DNA of 64,000 nucleotides, taken from the NCBI GenBank assembly GCA_019347715.1, contig JAHWKU010000008.1:1-64000 (forward strand), given 5' to 3'. The notes beneath the pieces were generated by a model. The model did no database searches. It had not been told where the DNA came from and saw only the letters and a list, made by a program, of their open reading frames with translations. Within the stretch, counting starts at the first letter, position 1. The number at the start of each line of letters is the position of its first letter. Both the position numbers and the translations under genes were made by a program. This document shows, piece after piece, positions 43,947 through 52,599 of this stretch. Source of the stretch: Actinomycetota bacterium. Lineage in GTDB: Bacteria; Actinomycetota; CADDZG01; JAHWKV01.

Positions 43947-43961
43947 AACCACCCCCCGACA

Positions 43962-44585
43962 CTATTTGATGACTTCTTCGCCCTCGCAGAGAGTGAACTT
44001 GTCGTCGCCGTGCAAGAAGGTGGCGCAATTGCCGCTGATCGAAACCAGCTTGTAGCTTCCGGCGAAGGTTTCGTCGATGGTGACGGTGTAGACGGTGCTT
44101 CCGACTTTGACCTGGGCCTTCTGCTGTCCGTCTTCCTCGAAGACGTCTATCAGCTGAACTCGCTGGCCACCACTCGGCGCCGAGCCACCTGCTGCCCCCG
44201 GTCCGCTGGGAGCAGTGCCTTCGGTGGTGGTCGTAGTTCCGGACGTGTCAGAAGTCGTCGTCGTTCCTGCTGTTGTGCCGGTCGTGCCGGCCGTGGTTCC
44301 GGTGCCCCCAGTGGCCGCGGCCACCACGAGCGGGCGGAACGGGTCCTTTGACTCGAACACCTCAAAAGTCTCCTCAGGTGGGGATTCTTCTGCCGGGGGA
44401 GCCGTGGGCGAAGGGGCAGGCTGGACGGCAGGAGGCTCTTCGAATTCCTCCGGGTCTCCCCCAAAGAACAAGGGGCGGATAACCAGTAGGAACAGCGCTA
44501 TGAAGGCCAGCACGATCATCAGCACGATGAGGATCGGGTTCGGCCCTCTTCGCCTTACTTCAATGACGTCTGGATCGGTTGCCAT
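43962..44585 (-). CDS. PilP-like inner-membrane pilus assembly protein
   Basis: The 207-residue protein has one membrane segment (about 18-40), a proline/glutamate-rich linker, the PilP-type DPFRPL motif (about 81-86), a low-complexity Gly/Thr stretch, and a C-terminal beta domain (about 140-207) with VQLIDVFEEDGQQKAQV. Two cysteines (NCATF and TLCEG) could form a disulfide. It follows pilO by four bases. PilP normally links PilMNO to the secretin; no secretin is seen, as expected if the envelope lacks an outer membrane. The call is by position and motif. Confidence 0.75.
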   Translation of the reverse strand: MATDPDVIEVRRRGPNPILIVLMIVLAFIALFLLVIRPLFFGGDPEEFEEPPAVQPAPSPTAPPAEESPPEETFEVFESKDPFRPLVVAAATGGTGTTAGTTGTTAGTTTTSDTSGTTTTTEGTAPSGPGAAGGSAPSGGQRVQLIDVFEEDGQQKAQVKVGSTVYTVTIDETFAGSYKLVSISGNCATFLHGDDKFTLCEGEEVIK

Positions 44586-44589
44586 CTGC

Positions 44590-45165
44590 TTAACCTCCCG
44601 CTGGTGCCGGCGTCGCGGCCGCGGGCGCAGGTTGCGCCGGATTGGTCAGGAACATTGTCATCTGCATTCCCACGGTCAAAGTCGGAAGTTCCTCCGGGCT
44701 AAGGGCGATTGTGGAGATCTTCACAGCCCTCGATAGATTTTCAAGGCGGACCAGGAAATCCTGTACCTGGAAGTAACCGCCGGTCACGTTCATGGAAATA
44801 CTTACTGAAAGAGCTCCGGGCACGCCCTCCACCGCGGCAGGCAGTCCCGGTGCCACCGACAGCCATTCGATTCCGGAAGTGTTCGCAGCCTCCTCGACCA
44901 GCAGAATGAACTGGGCCAGCTGTGGATCGTTAGTGGGGATGGCAGCATCGAGTCTCTGCAACTTCGCTTGCAGTTCCGGAGCATTGTCTCGAAGGCTCTC
45001 GAGCCGTCTGAGTTCCAGCGTAAGCTCCTGCTCCCGCTGCTCCATGGCCTCCGCGGCGAGACGAGCCTCCTCGATGTTGCGCCCCTGAGGCTGGAAGACG
45101 AGGAAGAAGTAGGCGACGGCGATCACTATCAGCACCATAACGAGGATCAAGACGTTTCTTCTCAC
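44590..45165 (-). CDS. pilO: Type IV pilus assembly protein PilO
   Basis: PilO pairs with PilN to form the inner-membrane alignment ring. The 191-residue product has one N-terminal membrane segment (about 5-25), a coiled coil (about 30-80) and a ferredoxin-like domain with GIEWLSVAPG and GGYFQVQDFLVRLENLSR. The start is a GTG at 45165 overlapping the pilN stop as GTGA. Confidence 0.9.
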   Translation of the reverse strand: MRRNVLILVMVLIVIAVAYFFLVFQPQGRNIEEARLAAEAMEQREQELTLELRRLESLRDNAPELQAKLQRLDAAIPTNDPQLAQFILLVEEAANTSGIEWLSVAPGLPAAVEGVPGALSVSISMNVTGGYFQVQDFLVRLENLSRAVKISTIALSPEELPTLTVGMQMTMFLTNPAQPAPAAATPAPAGG

Positions 45166-45782
45166 TGGGGACCTCCGGGCTGATAGCGACCGCTGAGGGC
45201 CTTGTCTGTTAGATCTGTAGTACTGGAGAAGTTGACAACCTCTCGGGTTCCGAGCTCAGATTTGGTTGCGCTCGGGACCCAAATGTTCTGGAGGCTCTCG
45301 AGTTCCTGAAGCCTCGTGATCCATCTCGCCACTCCAGGGAAATCAAACGTAGTGGCGGCGAATGACAGGCTCCCAGTGCTCGGGGAAGGAGTGGCGGCTA
45401 CCGGCTGGGTGGCGGTTCCCGCGCTGCCGTTGAAGCTCGTAAGCCAGGCATCGCCCGGGATGATCATCGACAGTTCGATGAGAAGCCGCGACCAGGCAAC
45501 ATCTCCGGCCATGGCCGTTGCTAGCGTCGCTTCCTTCTGCTTAACGACTCGGTCGAGTTCGGCGAAATTCTGCAATTGCGCGACCTGGGCTTCCAGAGTT
45601 TGTACACGGGCTTCCGCTTCTGCCAGCTGGTCTTCGTAACCACGCAGCTGTCCCTGACGCAAGAACCAAACCACGGCCAAGAGCAGAACGAACACGACTG
45701 CAACCGCGGCAAGTCCCACAGTCTGGCGCCGCTGCCTGCGGCGAACGACTACTTCTTGAGGAAGAAGGTTGATCCGCTTCAT
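45162..45782 (-). CDS. pilN: Type IV pilus assembly protein PilN
   Basis: PilN is a bitopic membrane protein whose short cytoplasmic tail binds PilM. The 206-residue product begins MKRINLLPQE; the INLLP motif (residues 4-8) is the PilM-binding peptide. A membrane segment (about 22-42), a coiled coil and a periplasm-facing or extracytoplasmic domain with IIPGDAWLTSF follow. The ATG overlaps the pilM stop as ATGA. Confidence 0.92.
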   Translation of the reverse strand: MKRINLLPQEVVVRRRQRRQTVGLAAVAVVFVLLLAVVWFLRQGQLRGYEDQLAEAEARVQTLEAQVAQLQNFAELDRVVKQKEATLATAMAGDVAWSRLLIELSMIIPGDAWLTSFNGSAGTATQPVAATPSPSTGSLSFAATTFDFPGVARWITRLQELESLQNIWVPSATKSELGTREVVNFSSTTDLTDKALSGRYQPGGPQ

Positions 45783-46852
45783 TCTTCTGCCATCCCAAGG
45801 GCCAAACCAACGGATGCCGCCATAAGAGGTTCGGCATCAGCAAGTTGAGATTCCGAAAGACCGAGCTTTCCAAGACGAACTCGCTGAAGGGTCCTGCCCT
45901 GCTCAACCGGAAGCCGCAGGGCATCTGCCAGTCGCGTCTCCAAGTTGGCGAGCTTGGATCCACCGCCGGTGAGGACTGCTCTCGTGACCCGAACTGCCTC
46001 GGCCTGGGCTTGGTAATACGCGAGAGTGCCCCGGATCTCATCAACATATGAGGCGGCTCTGTCCTCGAGAATCCTGGGCGCAGACTCTGTGGAGGGCGGC
46101 GCGCCGGCGGCACTGGCCAAACCGACCCGCTGCTTCATTCCCTCGGCGTCCTCAAAAGAAACGCCCATACCGGCTGCAAGGGCCTCGGTGAGTTGGTTGC
46201 CACCGATCAGAAGGATCCTCACAAAGCGAGTGATCCCCCCTTCATGCACGACTATGTTGGTGATACCCGCGCCGACATCGATGATTGCTTCGCCTCCGGA
46301 CGTTTCGCCGAGTGCCCCTCCGCGTTCACCAAGAGCACGGACGAGAGCAAGCGGAGTGACATCCACCCCGACAGGGTCGAGACCGGCCTGAGTCACCGCG
46401 CCGATGACACTGGAAACCATGTCTTTTTGAGCCGCCACTACAAGGACCTTCATCATCCGCTCATTCGATTCGGTTAGGTATTCGTCGAGGATCTGAAAAT
46501 CGAGAACGGCGTCCTCGACCGGCATGGGAATGTGTTCTTGAACCTGAAATTGCAGGGCTCCCCTCAGTTCCTGCTCCTCCATCTGCGGGAGATCAATGGC
46601 CCGAACAACTACATGCTGGTTGGCAACCCCAACGTTCACTTTCTTGTTGCGGAATCCGGCTCTTTTCCAGAGCTGACCCAAAGCTTCAGCAACGATGCCC
46701 TGATCGATCAGCTCACCGTCGCGTATAGCGCCTGCAGGCAGCGAGACTTGCCCGAATCCCTCGAGGGTTACGGGCCTACGCGCAAGAGAAACGTCTGCAG
46801 CTCTCACGCCACTCGTTCCAATGTCGAGTCCGATTGCGCGCTTGGTAGCCAT
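45779..46852 (-). CDS. pilM: Type IV pilus assembly ATPase-fold protein PilM
   Basis: PilM is an actin/FtsA-like cytoplasmic protein that binds the PilN tail. The 357-residue product has the phosphate-1 loop GLDIGTSGVRAADV (residues 8-21), the LPQMEEQELRGALQFQVQEHIP region and the second nucleotide loop IIDVGAGITNIVV. Its ATG shares one base with the stop of the upstream HTH gene (TGATG). PilM, PilN, PilO and the PilP-like protein form one platform. Confidence 0.93.
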   Translation of the reverse strand: MATKRAIGLDIGTSGVRAADVSLARRPVTLEGFGQVSLPAGAIRDGELIDQGIVAEALGQLWKRAGFRNKKVNVGVANQHVVVRAIDLPQMEEQELRGALQFQVQEHIPMPVEDAVLDFQILDEYLTESNERMMKVLVVAAQKDMVSSVIGAVTQAGLDPVGVDVTPLALVRALGERGGALGETSGGEAIIDVGAGITNIVVHEGGITRFVRILLIGGNQLTEALAAGMGVSFEDAEGMKQRVGLASAAGAPPSTESAPRILEDRAASYVDEIRGTLAYYQAQAEAVRVTRAVLTGGGSKLANLETRLADALRLPVEQGRTLQRVRLGKLGLSESQLADAEPLMAASVGLALGMAEE

Positions 46853-47052
46853 CAGGCGCCTCCTCGGCCGACCTCGCGGTCTTCGAGATACTCGTTCAGA
46901 TCGGACTCCCGGATACGAAAGTTCTTGCCAACGCGAACGGCCGGCAGCTGCCCTGAATTAATCAGTCGATAAACGGTCATAGCAGACACCCTCATCACGG
47001 CCGCGACTTCTTTGACCGTAAGAAGCGGTTCCCCTACGTACTTCTGCGGCAC
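46852..47052 (-). CDS. Small HTH DNA-binding protein, excisionase/BldC-like
   Basis: This 66-residue protein is a lone MerR/excisionase-type winged helix: EPLLTVKEVAAVMRVSAMTV followed by YRLINSGQLP and VGKNFRIRESDLNEYLE. It resembles BldC-type and AlpA/excisionase-family proteins. With no phage or integrase genes near, it is more likely a regulator than an excisionase. It heads the pilMNOP transcript and may control it. The GTG at 47052 has AGGGAG six bases upstream and is preferred over a longer reading. Confidence 0.85.
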   Translation of the reverse strand: MPQKYVGEPLLTVKEVAAVMRVSAMTVYRLINSGQLPAVRVGKNFRIRESDLNEYLEDREVGRGGA

Positions 47053-47090
47053 CCAGTGCTCCCTGCTCTCCCCCGATTGACGGGCCTCGC

Positions 47091-47119
47091 AAAGTAACAA
47101 CGCTCACAACACTTGTCAA
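47091..47119 (-). promoter_or_regulatory. Strong promoter of the HTH-pilMNOP operon
   Basis: A perfect TTGACA (47119-47114), a 17-base spacer and TACTTT (47096-47091) lie upstream of the HTH gene. Transcription should begin near 47084. The same TACTTT -10 occurs before pilC. Confidence 0.8.
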
Positions 47120-47158
47120 TACTGCCAATCGGCCACAGGCATGTACTTCTTTAGTAAC

Positions 47159-47170
47159 TACATATATGTA
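47159..47170. promoter_or_regulatory. Palindrome upstream of the pilus promoter
   Basis: TACATATATGTA is a perfect 12-bp palindrome in an AT-rich patch about 40 bp upstream of the -35. It could be an operator for the HTH protein encoded downstream or for another regulator. Nothing proves binding. Confidence 0.4.
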
Positions 47171-47228
47171 ATTCTCATTAGCAACAGTAGGTGACAGAAG
47201 TAACCAGGCGGCTAATTCACGCCCAGAG

Positions 47229-47999
47229 TTAGCCCAGCCAGAAACGAACGAGCGGCTCTCCGAAGAACACCGCCACGAGACTCCCGATAGCCATGAAGGG
47301 TCCGAACGGAATCGGGTCTTTGCGTCCCTTTTTGCCTGCAGCAATGAGAGCGATGCCGGCCACAGCCCCGAAGAGAAATCCCAATATCGCTCCGACCGCT
47401 ACATGCGCCAATCCCAGCCAGCCGAGGTGAAGTCCAAGATAGGCACCAAGCTTGATGTCTCCCCCGCCCATCCCTTTCGGTACGGCCAGGGCGATGAGGA
47501 AAAGAGGAAGACCGTAAGCCAGGGCCCCAGCCAAGGATCGCAGCAGCCTCCCCCACTCGCCAGATAAGCCCGCTGCTAGAAGAAGGAGGAGGAGGCCAAT
47601 GATCGCTGCAGGCCCAAGGATCTTGTTGGGTAGGCGCCGATGTTCAAAATCGATCGCAGACAGAATCACGAGAGTTGACCCCAGGGCGACAAACGCCGGC
47701 AGCTGAGCCGTGAGATCAAACCGCAGCGTCAGGGCGACCCAAATCCCAGCGGTTACAAGCTCCAGGGCTGGATAACGCCACGAGATGCGTGCCGCGCAGG
47801 TCCTGCAACGGCCGCGCAGCCACAGATAGGAAAAGACGGGGAGGTTGTCATACCAGGCGATCTCTGTACCGCATCCGGGACATGCAGAACGCGGTTTCAC
47901 TATTGATAGCCCGCGGGGCACGCGGTACACGACCACGTTTGCAAAACTTCCGACGGAGAGGCCGAAGAAAAATGCCACTAGAGACGGGTACCACTGCAT
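47229..47999 (-). CDS. pilD: Prepilin peptidase / N-methyltransferase
   Basis: PilD cleaves type IV prepilin leaders and methylates the new N-terminus. The 256-residue polytopic protein has the zinc-type CPGC and CRTC pairs in its cytoplasmic loop (residues about 40-70) and the two catalytic aspartates in IDFEHRRLPN and GMGGGDIKLGA. Its substrates are the pilins encoded at 49621-52459 and 54422-54940. It closes the minor-pilin operon. A small inverted repeat lies just before its ATG. Confidence 0.93.
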   Translation of the reverse strand: MQWYPSLVAFFFGLSVGSFANVVVYRVPRGLSIVKPRSACPGCGTEIAWYDNLPVFSYLWLRGRCRTCAARISWRYPALELVTAGIWVALTLRFDLTAQLPAFVALGSTLVILSAIDFEHRRLPNKILGPAAIIGLLLLLLAAGLSGEWGRLLRSLAGALAYGLPLFLIALAVPKGMGGGDIKLGAYLGLHLGWLGLAHVAVGAILGFLFGAVAGIALIAAGKKGRKDPIPFGPFMAIGSLVAVFFGEPLVRFWLG

Positions 48000-48002
48000 G
48001 AC

Positions 48003-48019
48003 GGCTACCTACGGTAGCC
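48003..48019. repeat. Short hairpin before pilD
   Basis: GGCTACC and GGTAGCC are perfect 7-bp arms around a three-base loop, three bases upstream of the pilD ATG on the minus strand. No T-run follows. The hairpin could reduce pilD translation relative to the upstream pilin genes. Confidence 0.5.
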
Positions 48020-48062
48020 CGAACTCAGGCCGAGGCCGAGGATCCAAAAGTGGGATTGGTGC

Positions 48063-49559
48063 CTAGGGTCTGTCGGATTCGTGCCAGCGCAAGCGGGTGA
48101 CCGTGAAGAATGGTCCCACCGAGCGGTTGAGCCAGCAGTCGTTGAGAGTCACCCGGAAGTTACCGGCAATGTTCATGGTCTTGGCATACACCGTGCCGAC
48201 GAACCAAGCGCTTCCGTTCCCGGTGGCCTTGAACTCACCCTCCGGCACAAAGGCGGCGCCCCACCAGTTGCTGTTGTTCTCATAGTCCAGGTTGCCGCCG
48301 CGGACCACGATGATTCCGAAGCTGCCGTCGTATGCACCGGTGTCGCAAGTAGTGTTGGGATCGCCCTGGGGGCCCCACTGGGCTTTCATGGAGACGTTAA
48401 TCGCCTTATTGAACCCTGGAGCGGGTTCGGCGTAGAGAACCCAGAATTTCTCGGTGATCTGATTGGTCCCGCGATTGCACCCTTTTTGGGCACTTTGCTT
48501 GTCCTGGAAGATGACCGAACTAGAGCTGTCGAATGTGCAGTAGATGCCATCAGTCTGCGCCAGCCTCTTCATGAGGTCATAAGCATCCTCGCTTGGCCCA
48601 GCTGGGTTGATACCAAGGGCCTCCATGATCTCGAGAGTGAATAGAGATGAGCTGTAAGGAGGCTTGGTCGCTGGAGAGCAGCTCCAGGTAGAGGAGTTTG
48701 GATCGTAAATAGGATAGGGCCCGCCGTCCTTGTCTCTATCATGGGGATATTTGCAATTCGCATATCCGCCAGGATAGGGAGGAGGATGAATGCGGCCGTT
48801 GTTGCCCCCTCCCGTTGTGTTGCCTTCGTAGATCGTTCCCGTCGCGTGGGCTGCCGTGGGCCCACCGTAATAGAGATCGGTGCCATCAAAACTGATTTTG
48901 TTCCTCCAAATGATGTCTCCAGTGGAGTAGAGCGAAATGGTCCGAGTCGTCGGACCCCCCCCTAGGTCCATGCCGTCTTGGGCGAATAGTGCGAAAGGAA
49001 TGTCTAATATTCTCAGTCGCACGTTCTGCTCGACTCTCCTGGTTCCGGGGCGCACCTGGTCATTGCGGTTGTCCGACCCGATCGCAACGATCTTGTAGAT
49101 ACCGATACGGACCGGCGGCGAGGACGTCAGTGAGATCGGCTGAATCGCTTCGATCCAGACGCTATAAAGATCGGTCGTTCCCACCGAGCCCACGAACCTG
49201 TCTTCTTCGGCGGGCGCCTGAGTCGCGTCGGTCGCGTTCATCCAGCTGCCCTTGCCGTCGGCACTCTGGTCCGGATAACAAGGTTCGACTGCGTTCGTCT
49301 GAGCATTGTTGCAGTCGAGACGCGACAGCTCCAGCTGACTTGGTCCAACGGTCTTTAGGGTCTGAATACCGTGTTGAACGGCAGCTTCAGCTACACCAAG
49401 GGCCGACGTCGCGCGCTGAACGCTCGTGGAGCTTTCCAGATCCCTGGTCCCCGCGATGACTAGAGTCGCACCCATGACGGTAACGACAACCACAGCAATC
49501 AGGACGAGGATCAGGGCCACCCCGGAGTCGTCCCGGTTCAGTCGGCGAAGTCTAATCAC
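48063..49559 (-). CDS. PilX-like minor pilus protein
   Basis: The 498-residue protein starts with a prepilin-like segment (RDDSGVALILVLIAVVVVTV) that has Gly before the hydrophobic helix but lacks the canonical GFTLIE glutamate; PilX-family proteins often differ this way. The rest is a large Ser/Thr/Gly/Asn-rich extracellular domain with several cysteines (CKYPHDRDKDGG, WSCSP, CTFDSSS). The GTG start has AAAGGAG nine bases upstream. It probably sits at the pilus tip or primes assembly. Function of the large domain is unknown. Confidence 0.75.
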   Translation of the reverse strand: MIRLRRLNRDDSGVALILVLIAVVVVTVMGATLVIAGTRDLESSTSVQRATSALGVAEAAVQHGIQTLKTVGPSQLELSRLDCNNAQTNAVEPCYPDQSADGKGSWMNATDATQAPAEEDRFVGSVGTTDLYSVWIEAIQPISLTSSPPVRIGIYKIVAIGSDNRNDQVRPGTRRVEQNVRLRILDIPFALFAQDGMDLGGGPTTRTISLYSTGDIIWRNKISFDGTDLYYGGPTAAHATGTIYEGNTTGGGNNGRIHPPPYPGGYANCKYPHDRDKDGGPYPIYDPNSSTWSCSPATKPPYSSSLFTLEIMEALGINPAGPSEDAYDLMKRLAQTDGIYCTFDSSSSVIFQDKQSAQKGCNRGTNQITEKFWVLYAEPAPGFNKAINVSMKAQWGPQGDPNTTCDTGAYDGSFGIIVVRGGNLDYENNSNWWGAAFVPEGEFKATGNGSAWFVGTVYAKTMNIAGNFRVTLNDCWLNRSVGPFFTVTRLRWHESDRP

Positions 49560-49620
49560 TCTTAGTGCTCCTTTGGATACTCACAGTACTATCGGCAGAA
49601 GTTCTGAGCCTCTGAACTCA

Positions 49621-50322
49621 CTATCTGAAGGCATTGCGGAGCTCGATTCCGGTCCGGTATGTGTGACGCTGGGTTCGCAGGCTAACGGTCATATCCACCA
49701 CGATCGAGGTGATGAAGTCGTATTCCCCGTCGGGACTGCCGTTCTTGTTTCCGACGGTCCCCTGATCAATCTCCTGCCAGGCGATGATCCCGTCCGCGGC
49801 CGTGCAGCCAGATACCGCGAAGAGAGGGCACCCAGTGTCATACGCCGGATCACTGCCGAAATATCCAAGCCTGAGGGCAGAGATATTGTCCGCTAGGGCG
49901 GTCTGGGTAGGTGTCTCATTGGTCGAGATGAGCAATTGCCGCGCTGATGAGCTGTACTGATAACGCACGACTTCGTCCCCCGAGTAATCGGGTTGATAGG
50001 TGCCCGTGACTGTATACGTCCCGCTCGAATCAAAATCCGCCTGAAATCTAATCTCCGGGTCGCCAGATGGGTTTCCGTTCGTGAAGCAACAGATGCTGAT
50101 GAGAGTGTCGGCCTCGCGCAGTTCTCTGCTCATCCGTTCTATTGTCAGCCTGGCGTTCTCGTTGAGTTCCAGCCAGGATCTGCCATCGTTGGCCGCGCGC
50201 TCTGCACCAAATAGGAAGGTGTAGAACACCCCTACCAGGATACTGAGCAAGAGCATCACGACGGCCATCTCGATGATGGTGAAGCCGTCTTCCCTTCGAA
50301 GGGACTCCTTCACCTTGATCAT
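49621..50322 (-). CDS. Minor prepilin, PilW-like
   Basis: The 233-residue product has a classic prepilin leader and N-methylation site, EDGFTIIEMAVVMLLLSILV (Gly13 before Phe; Glu at +5). The C-terminal domain is beta-rich with CC and paired cysteines (CPLFAVSGC). PilW-like proteins join PilV and PilX in a priming complex. The ATG overlaps the upstream gene stop as ATGA. Confidence 0.85.
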   Translation of the reverse strand: MIKVKESLRREDGFTIIEMAVVMLLLSILVGVFYTFLFGAERAANDGRSWLELNENARLTIERMSRELREADTLISICCFTNGNPSGDPEIRFQADFDSSGTYTVTGTYQPDYSGDEVVRYQYSSSARQLLISTNETPTQTALADNISALRLGYFGSDPAYDTGCPLFAVSGCTAADGIIAWQEIDQGTVGNKNGSPDGEYDFITSIVVDMTVSLRTQRHTYRTGIELRNAFR

Positions 50323-51977
50323 CGGTTATCCACTGCCCTGGTCGAGAAAGATCCGATCTTTACAATGAACCCACTGTTGGACAACAGGCTGTTCACGAAA
50401 TTGCTGGGCTGGGTGGTGATCCGGACCACTCCATCGAGCGCCGCTTCGGCCGAACGCCCGTCGGAACCCACAGAAGCAGTGCTTGTCGCTTGAGCGGCGG
50501 TAAGCGCGCTCCAATCGAGAATGAAGTTCGCCAGAGTCAGGTCACAGACCCCAGCCGCCGCTCGGACGCAAACGCTGGACGGCGCTGGGAGAGCGTTTGT
50601 ACTTCCGCTCGTCGAACTGATCGAAACGCTTCTTTTCGTGTACACGGATGTGGCTGGATCCAGTTCCCAATAGAACATGTCACCGCTGAAGACATTTCTG
50701 GCCAAGGCACTGGCCGCGCCCAATCTGCTCGCGATGGCTTCGGATTTGATCTCCGTGAACCGAATGGCCACCAGATAACCATCGGTACTGCTGGAGTCCG
50801 TGGGGAGAGCCAACGCGACGGGGAACAGTCTGAGCTCCGCGGTCGCCCCCTTTACTTCACAAGACACCTTGTCGGCGGTTTCTTTGCATGAGCTGGAGCT
50901 CTCCGACTGAAACCCAGCCACCTTTTTCGAAGCCACGTATGGCTTCGTGTTGTCTATCGAACGCGTTCCGAGGGCTCCCTCGACCTCGTTCGTTGCCTCG
51001 AAGTCGTTGCCTCCCTCCACGGATTTATCCACCGACGGCAGGATCTTGCCGGAACCCTCCGAGAACAAACCGGGCGATTCATTGATCTTGGCTGCGACCC
51101 CGGATGTCTTGTTCGCATTCAAAGTAGCCGCTGTGAACAGGAGACTCGGATGGATCAGTGACTGGGCTGCAGTATGCAGTTCCATGAGGGCCGAATCGGG
51201 TGGGGCTGCGACCGACTGACGGGATCCTTCTCTGGAGGTCGCACTTCCGGCGGAGTCCGTGATAGTAGCTCGCCCCGCACTGGTCTCGTTGCGTGCAGTC
51301 ACCGAGTCTCCGACAAAGATGGACGAGTCCGTACTCCCTATCTCCATAACAAAGATCGACCCATCCGAAAAAGCGGTATCCACACGTGTCATCACCCCGG
51401 AGGCAGCCCCAAGCACCTCGATTGTCGAGAGCCTGGTTTCTCCCAGGTGCGTCCTGAGGGTGTAGCTGAATTGCTTAGACGGCCCCCATCGGACCGTCAC
51501 CAGTACTGCAAGCAAGTTGCCGGGGGGGCGGTCCGTGTTCGAGGAGGCGCAGCTATAAGTAGATGGAGGAGTGACTGTTGCCAGTTCTTCGTCGACGAAC
51601 TTGCTTTCCACCGTCATTGAAAAACGGGGAAAACCTGGGATCGGGTCGATCGTACGCGTGTAAGTGCTGTTCGCAGAGGAGTAACCGGGAGCGGTGAGGT
51701 TCGGAAAATAGGTGTCAAGAAGGTCGGTTCTCACCTGGGGAACACAGGGATACTGGCTCGAGACCTGAAGATAAAACGGCAGACGCCGCATCTCTTCCAA
51801 TCTCTCCCTCGCCAGTTCTTTGGCTATGGTGCGATCTCTTCCCGATCCTGCAGTGCGAATTCCGGCTACCAGAGTCCCTAAAACGAACGCGGCCGCAAGG
51901 GCAAATATGCCCATAGCAGCAACCATCTCGACGATGGTGAAGCCAGATTCGGAGCGGAGAGGTCTGAGTTTGATCAT
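50319..51977 (-). CDS. Minor prepilin, PilV/GspI-like with a large extension
   Basis: The 552-residue product starts with the prepilin signature SGFTIVEMVAAMGIFALAAA, then a PilV-like region to about residue 190. The remaining 360 residues are Ser/Thr/Ala-rich, far longer than the usual 130-200 residues of PilV. They may form a surface-exposed or adhesive domain. It overlaps both neighbours by four bases (ATGA on both sides). No frameshift or fusion boundary is visible. Confidence 0.8.
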   Translation of the reverse strand: MIKLRPLRSESGFTIVEMVAAMGIFALAAAFVLGTLVAGIRTAGSGRDRTIAKELARERLEEMRRLPFYLQVSSQYPCVPQVRTDLLDTYFPNLTAPGYSSANSTYTRTIDPIPGFPRFSMTVESKFVDEELATVTPPSTYSCASSNTDRPPGNLLAVLVTVRWGPSKQFSYTLRTHLGETRLSTIEVLGAASGVMTRVDTAFSDGSIFVMEIGSTDSSIFVGDSVTARNETSAGRATITDSAGSATSREGSRQSVAAPPDSALMELHTAAQSLIHPSLLFTAATLNANKTSGVAAKINESPGLFSEGSGKILPSVDKSVEGGNDFEATNEVEGALGTRSIDNTKPYVASKKVAGFQSESSSSCKETADKVSCEVKGATAELRLFPVALALPTDSSSTDGYLVAIRFTEIKSEAIASRLGAASALARNVFSGDMFYWELDPATSVYTKRSVSISSTSGSTNALPAPSSVCVRAAAGVCDLTLANFILDWSALTAAQATSTASVGSDGRSAEAALDGVVRITTQPSNFVNSLLSNSGFIVKIGSFSTRAVDNR

Positions 51978-52459
51978 GTCGATTTCACCCTCGAAGTCAA
52001 GCCGTCTATGGTAATGACCCGGTCCTGGTTTAATCGCTCACTCCGGATGACGACCGAGCCGTTCGAGCTGACCCCCCGGGGCAGAAAGTAGACCGATGCC
52101 CCGTCGGTTGTTGCTCCATAGGTAAAGGCAGCCGTGAATATGTCTATGCCGTCTTCCATGTGCACAGTCTCAACAATCCCAAAGTCGTCGGGATTCGTGC
52201 AGTCATTTCCTTCGCACCGGGTGATGGCGTACCGCTCGTTGTCTAGGTCGAACTGGACCCGGTAAGTTCGCACTTCGGATTGAGCCCTCACCTGGGCGTC
52301 TCTGAGATCCGTGACGATCTGCTGCGTCGCTCCCGATAGCTGTTGAGCGCGCCAGTAAGAAAAGATGGCATAGGAAGACAGCGTCATAAGGATCCCTATG
52401 ATCGCCATGACGACCAGTAGCTCGATGAGCGTAAAGCCGTCTTCTTCTCTTTTCCGCAA
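51974..52459 (-). CDS. Minor prepilin, GspH/FimT-like
   Basis: The 161-residue product has the prepilin signature EDGFTLIELLVVMAIIGILM and a short beta domain with two cysteines (RCEGNDC). It matches GspH/FimT minor pilins in length. It is the first gene of the minor-pilin operon. The start is a TTG at 52459 with GGAGG seven bases upstream; a nearby ATG is out of frame. Confidence 0.85.
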   Translation of the reverse strand: MRKREEDGFTLIELLVVMAIIGILMTLSSYAIFSYWRAQQLSGATQQIVTDLRDAQVRAQSEVRTYRVQFDLDNERYAITRCEGNDCTNPDDFGIVETVHMEDGIDIFTAAFTYGATTDGASVYFLPRGVSSNGSVVIRSERLNQDRVITIDGLTSRVKST

Positions 52460-52566
52460 ATCATTTCCTCCCCCCGCCGAAGTAGTCCGAGCGGAGATAT
52501 GTTGAAGGAGAGAAACCGGGCATCCACGGATTCCCTCCTGTGGTATCGGCAGATAGGACTTCCCTC

Positions 52567-52593
52567 TTGACGCGCACGAGCCCGCTCTAGACT
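52567..52593 (+). promoter_or_regulatory. Candidate promoter of the O-antigen-ligase-like gene
   Basis: TTGACG (52567-52572), a short 15-base spacer and TAGACT (52588-52593) precede the GTG at 52600 by six bases. The spacing suggests a leaderless mRNA. The spacer is shorter than ideal. Confidence 0.45.
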
Positions 52594-52599
52594 CACTTC

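Noticed and set aside
46852..47052. Phage excisionase indicating a prophage or integrative element
   Set aside because: The HTH fold fits, but there is no integrase, att-like repeat or phage gene nearby, and the gene is coupled to pilM.
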